Shown: positions 63,992 to 64,000 of the stretch, piece after piece
Layout of the letters: each line of letters starts with the position of its first letter
How positions within the stretch are numbered: position 1 is the stretch's first letter
From: Mesorhizobium sp. NZP2077
Lineage (GTDB): Bacteria > Pseudomonadota > Alphaproteobacteria > Rhizobiales > Rhizobiaceae
Direction: 5' to 3'
NCBI RefSeq assembly: GCF_013170805.1
Contig: NZ_CP051293.1
Location: 5,276,001 to 5,340,000, forward strand
DNA: 64,000 bases
The notes under the pieces: generated by a model
Told to the model about the DNA's origin: nothing
The model's input: only the letters and a program-made list of their open reading frames with translations
Database searches by the model: none
Position numbers and translations under genes: made by a program

Positions 63992-64000
63992 TACCTAGGC

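Noticed and set aside
1..64000. CRISPR array or insertion sequence
   Set aside because: No array of regularly spaced repeats and no transposase motif was found anywhere in the window.

Overview
The window looks like a chromosomal segment of a Rhizobiales alphaproteobacterium, most likely Mesorhizobium. This is inferred from the high G+C coding sequence, a MucR/Ros regulator with the Cys-to-Asp zinc ligand described for Mesorhizobium Ros homologues, a FeuP-type regulator with a small secreted partner, bet genes for choline-O-sulfate use, a Rhizobium etli-type asparaginase, a CyaC-type redox cyclase, and DUF1491, DUF2336, DUF5330 and TIGR03808 proteins. No phage, insertion sequence or CRISPR array is visible. 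Horizontal or decay signals are limited to an aldehyde dehydrogenase remnant, an orphan gene-transfer-agent-like gene, a toxin-antitoxin pair and an AT-richer membrane protein gene.

Layout. 1-1.2 kb: FeuQ-like kinase (cut by the edge), FeuP-like regulator and a FeuN-like secreted protein. 1.4-4.2 kb: orphan DUF3168 gene, broken aldehyde dehydrogenase, a 2-keto-4-pentenoate hydratase-family enzyme and a secreted blue-copper protein. 4.2-11.8 kb: a polyamine-type ABC importer with a LysR regulator, divergent from an M20 amidohydrolase and a guanidino-group-modifying enzyme; together they look like an uptake and hydrolysis locus for a nitrogen compound. 11.9-20.4 kb: an XRE-cupin regulator followed by a CUT2-type sugar ABC importer, a phosphotriesterase-family hydrolase, a glutamine-amidotransferase-like protein, a PfkB kinase, a BtpA-family protein and an M20 carbamoylase-type hydrolase. 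Most of these genes overlap or nearly touch. The promoter carries two similar 13-bp palindromes exactly 20 bp apart. This is the best candidate for an undescribed pathway.

20.6-41.3 kb is mostly housekeeping and envelope: PBP1A, DUF1214/DUF1254 pair, DUF2336 and DUF1491 proteins, a peptidoglycan-binding membrane protein, a sensor kinase, DUF5330, SufE, MucR, an SH3-like secreted protein, oligopeptidase B, a LysE exporter, a SET-domain protein, two c-type cytochromes, superoxide dismutase, a branched-chain aminotransferase, a HAD dehalogenase, an L,D-transpeptidase and a HerA-like ATPase. 41.6-46.3 kb: both methylmalonyl-CoA mutase subunits, an AbrB/Doc toxin-antitoxin pair with a repeated operator-like promoter, and a GreA/GreB factor. 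46.4-50 kb: a Tat-exported repeat protein, asparaginase and an SCP-x-type thiolase.

50.2-56.5 kb is the choline-O-sulfate to glycine betaine operon betI-betC-(PLP dehydratase)-betA-betB with a BetI-type operator. The right end holds an AT-richer membrane protein, a mannose-1-phosphate guanylyltransferase fused to an N-acylglucosamine-epimerase-like domain, tRNA-Pro(CGG) with its promoter, a CyaC-like adenylate cyclase (quinone/heme-type anchor plus 2Fe-2S domain), a DUF302-like protein and a response regulator with an HD-GYP c-di-GMP phosphodiesterase domain.
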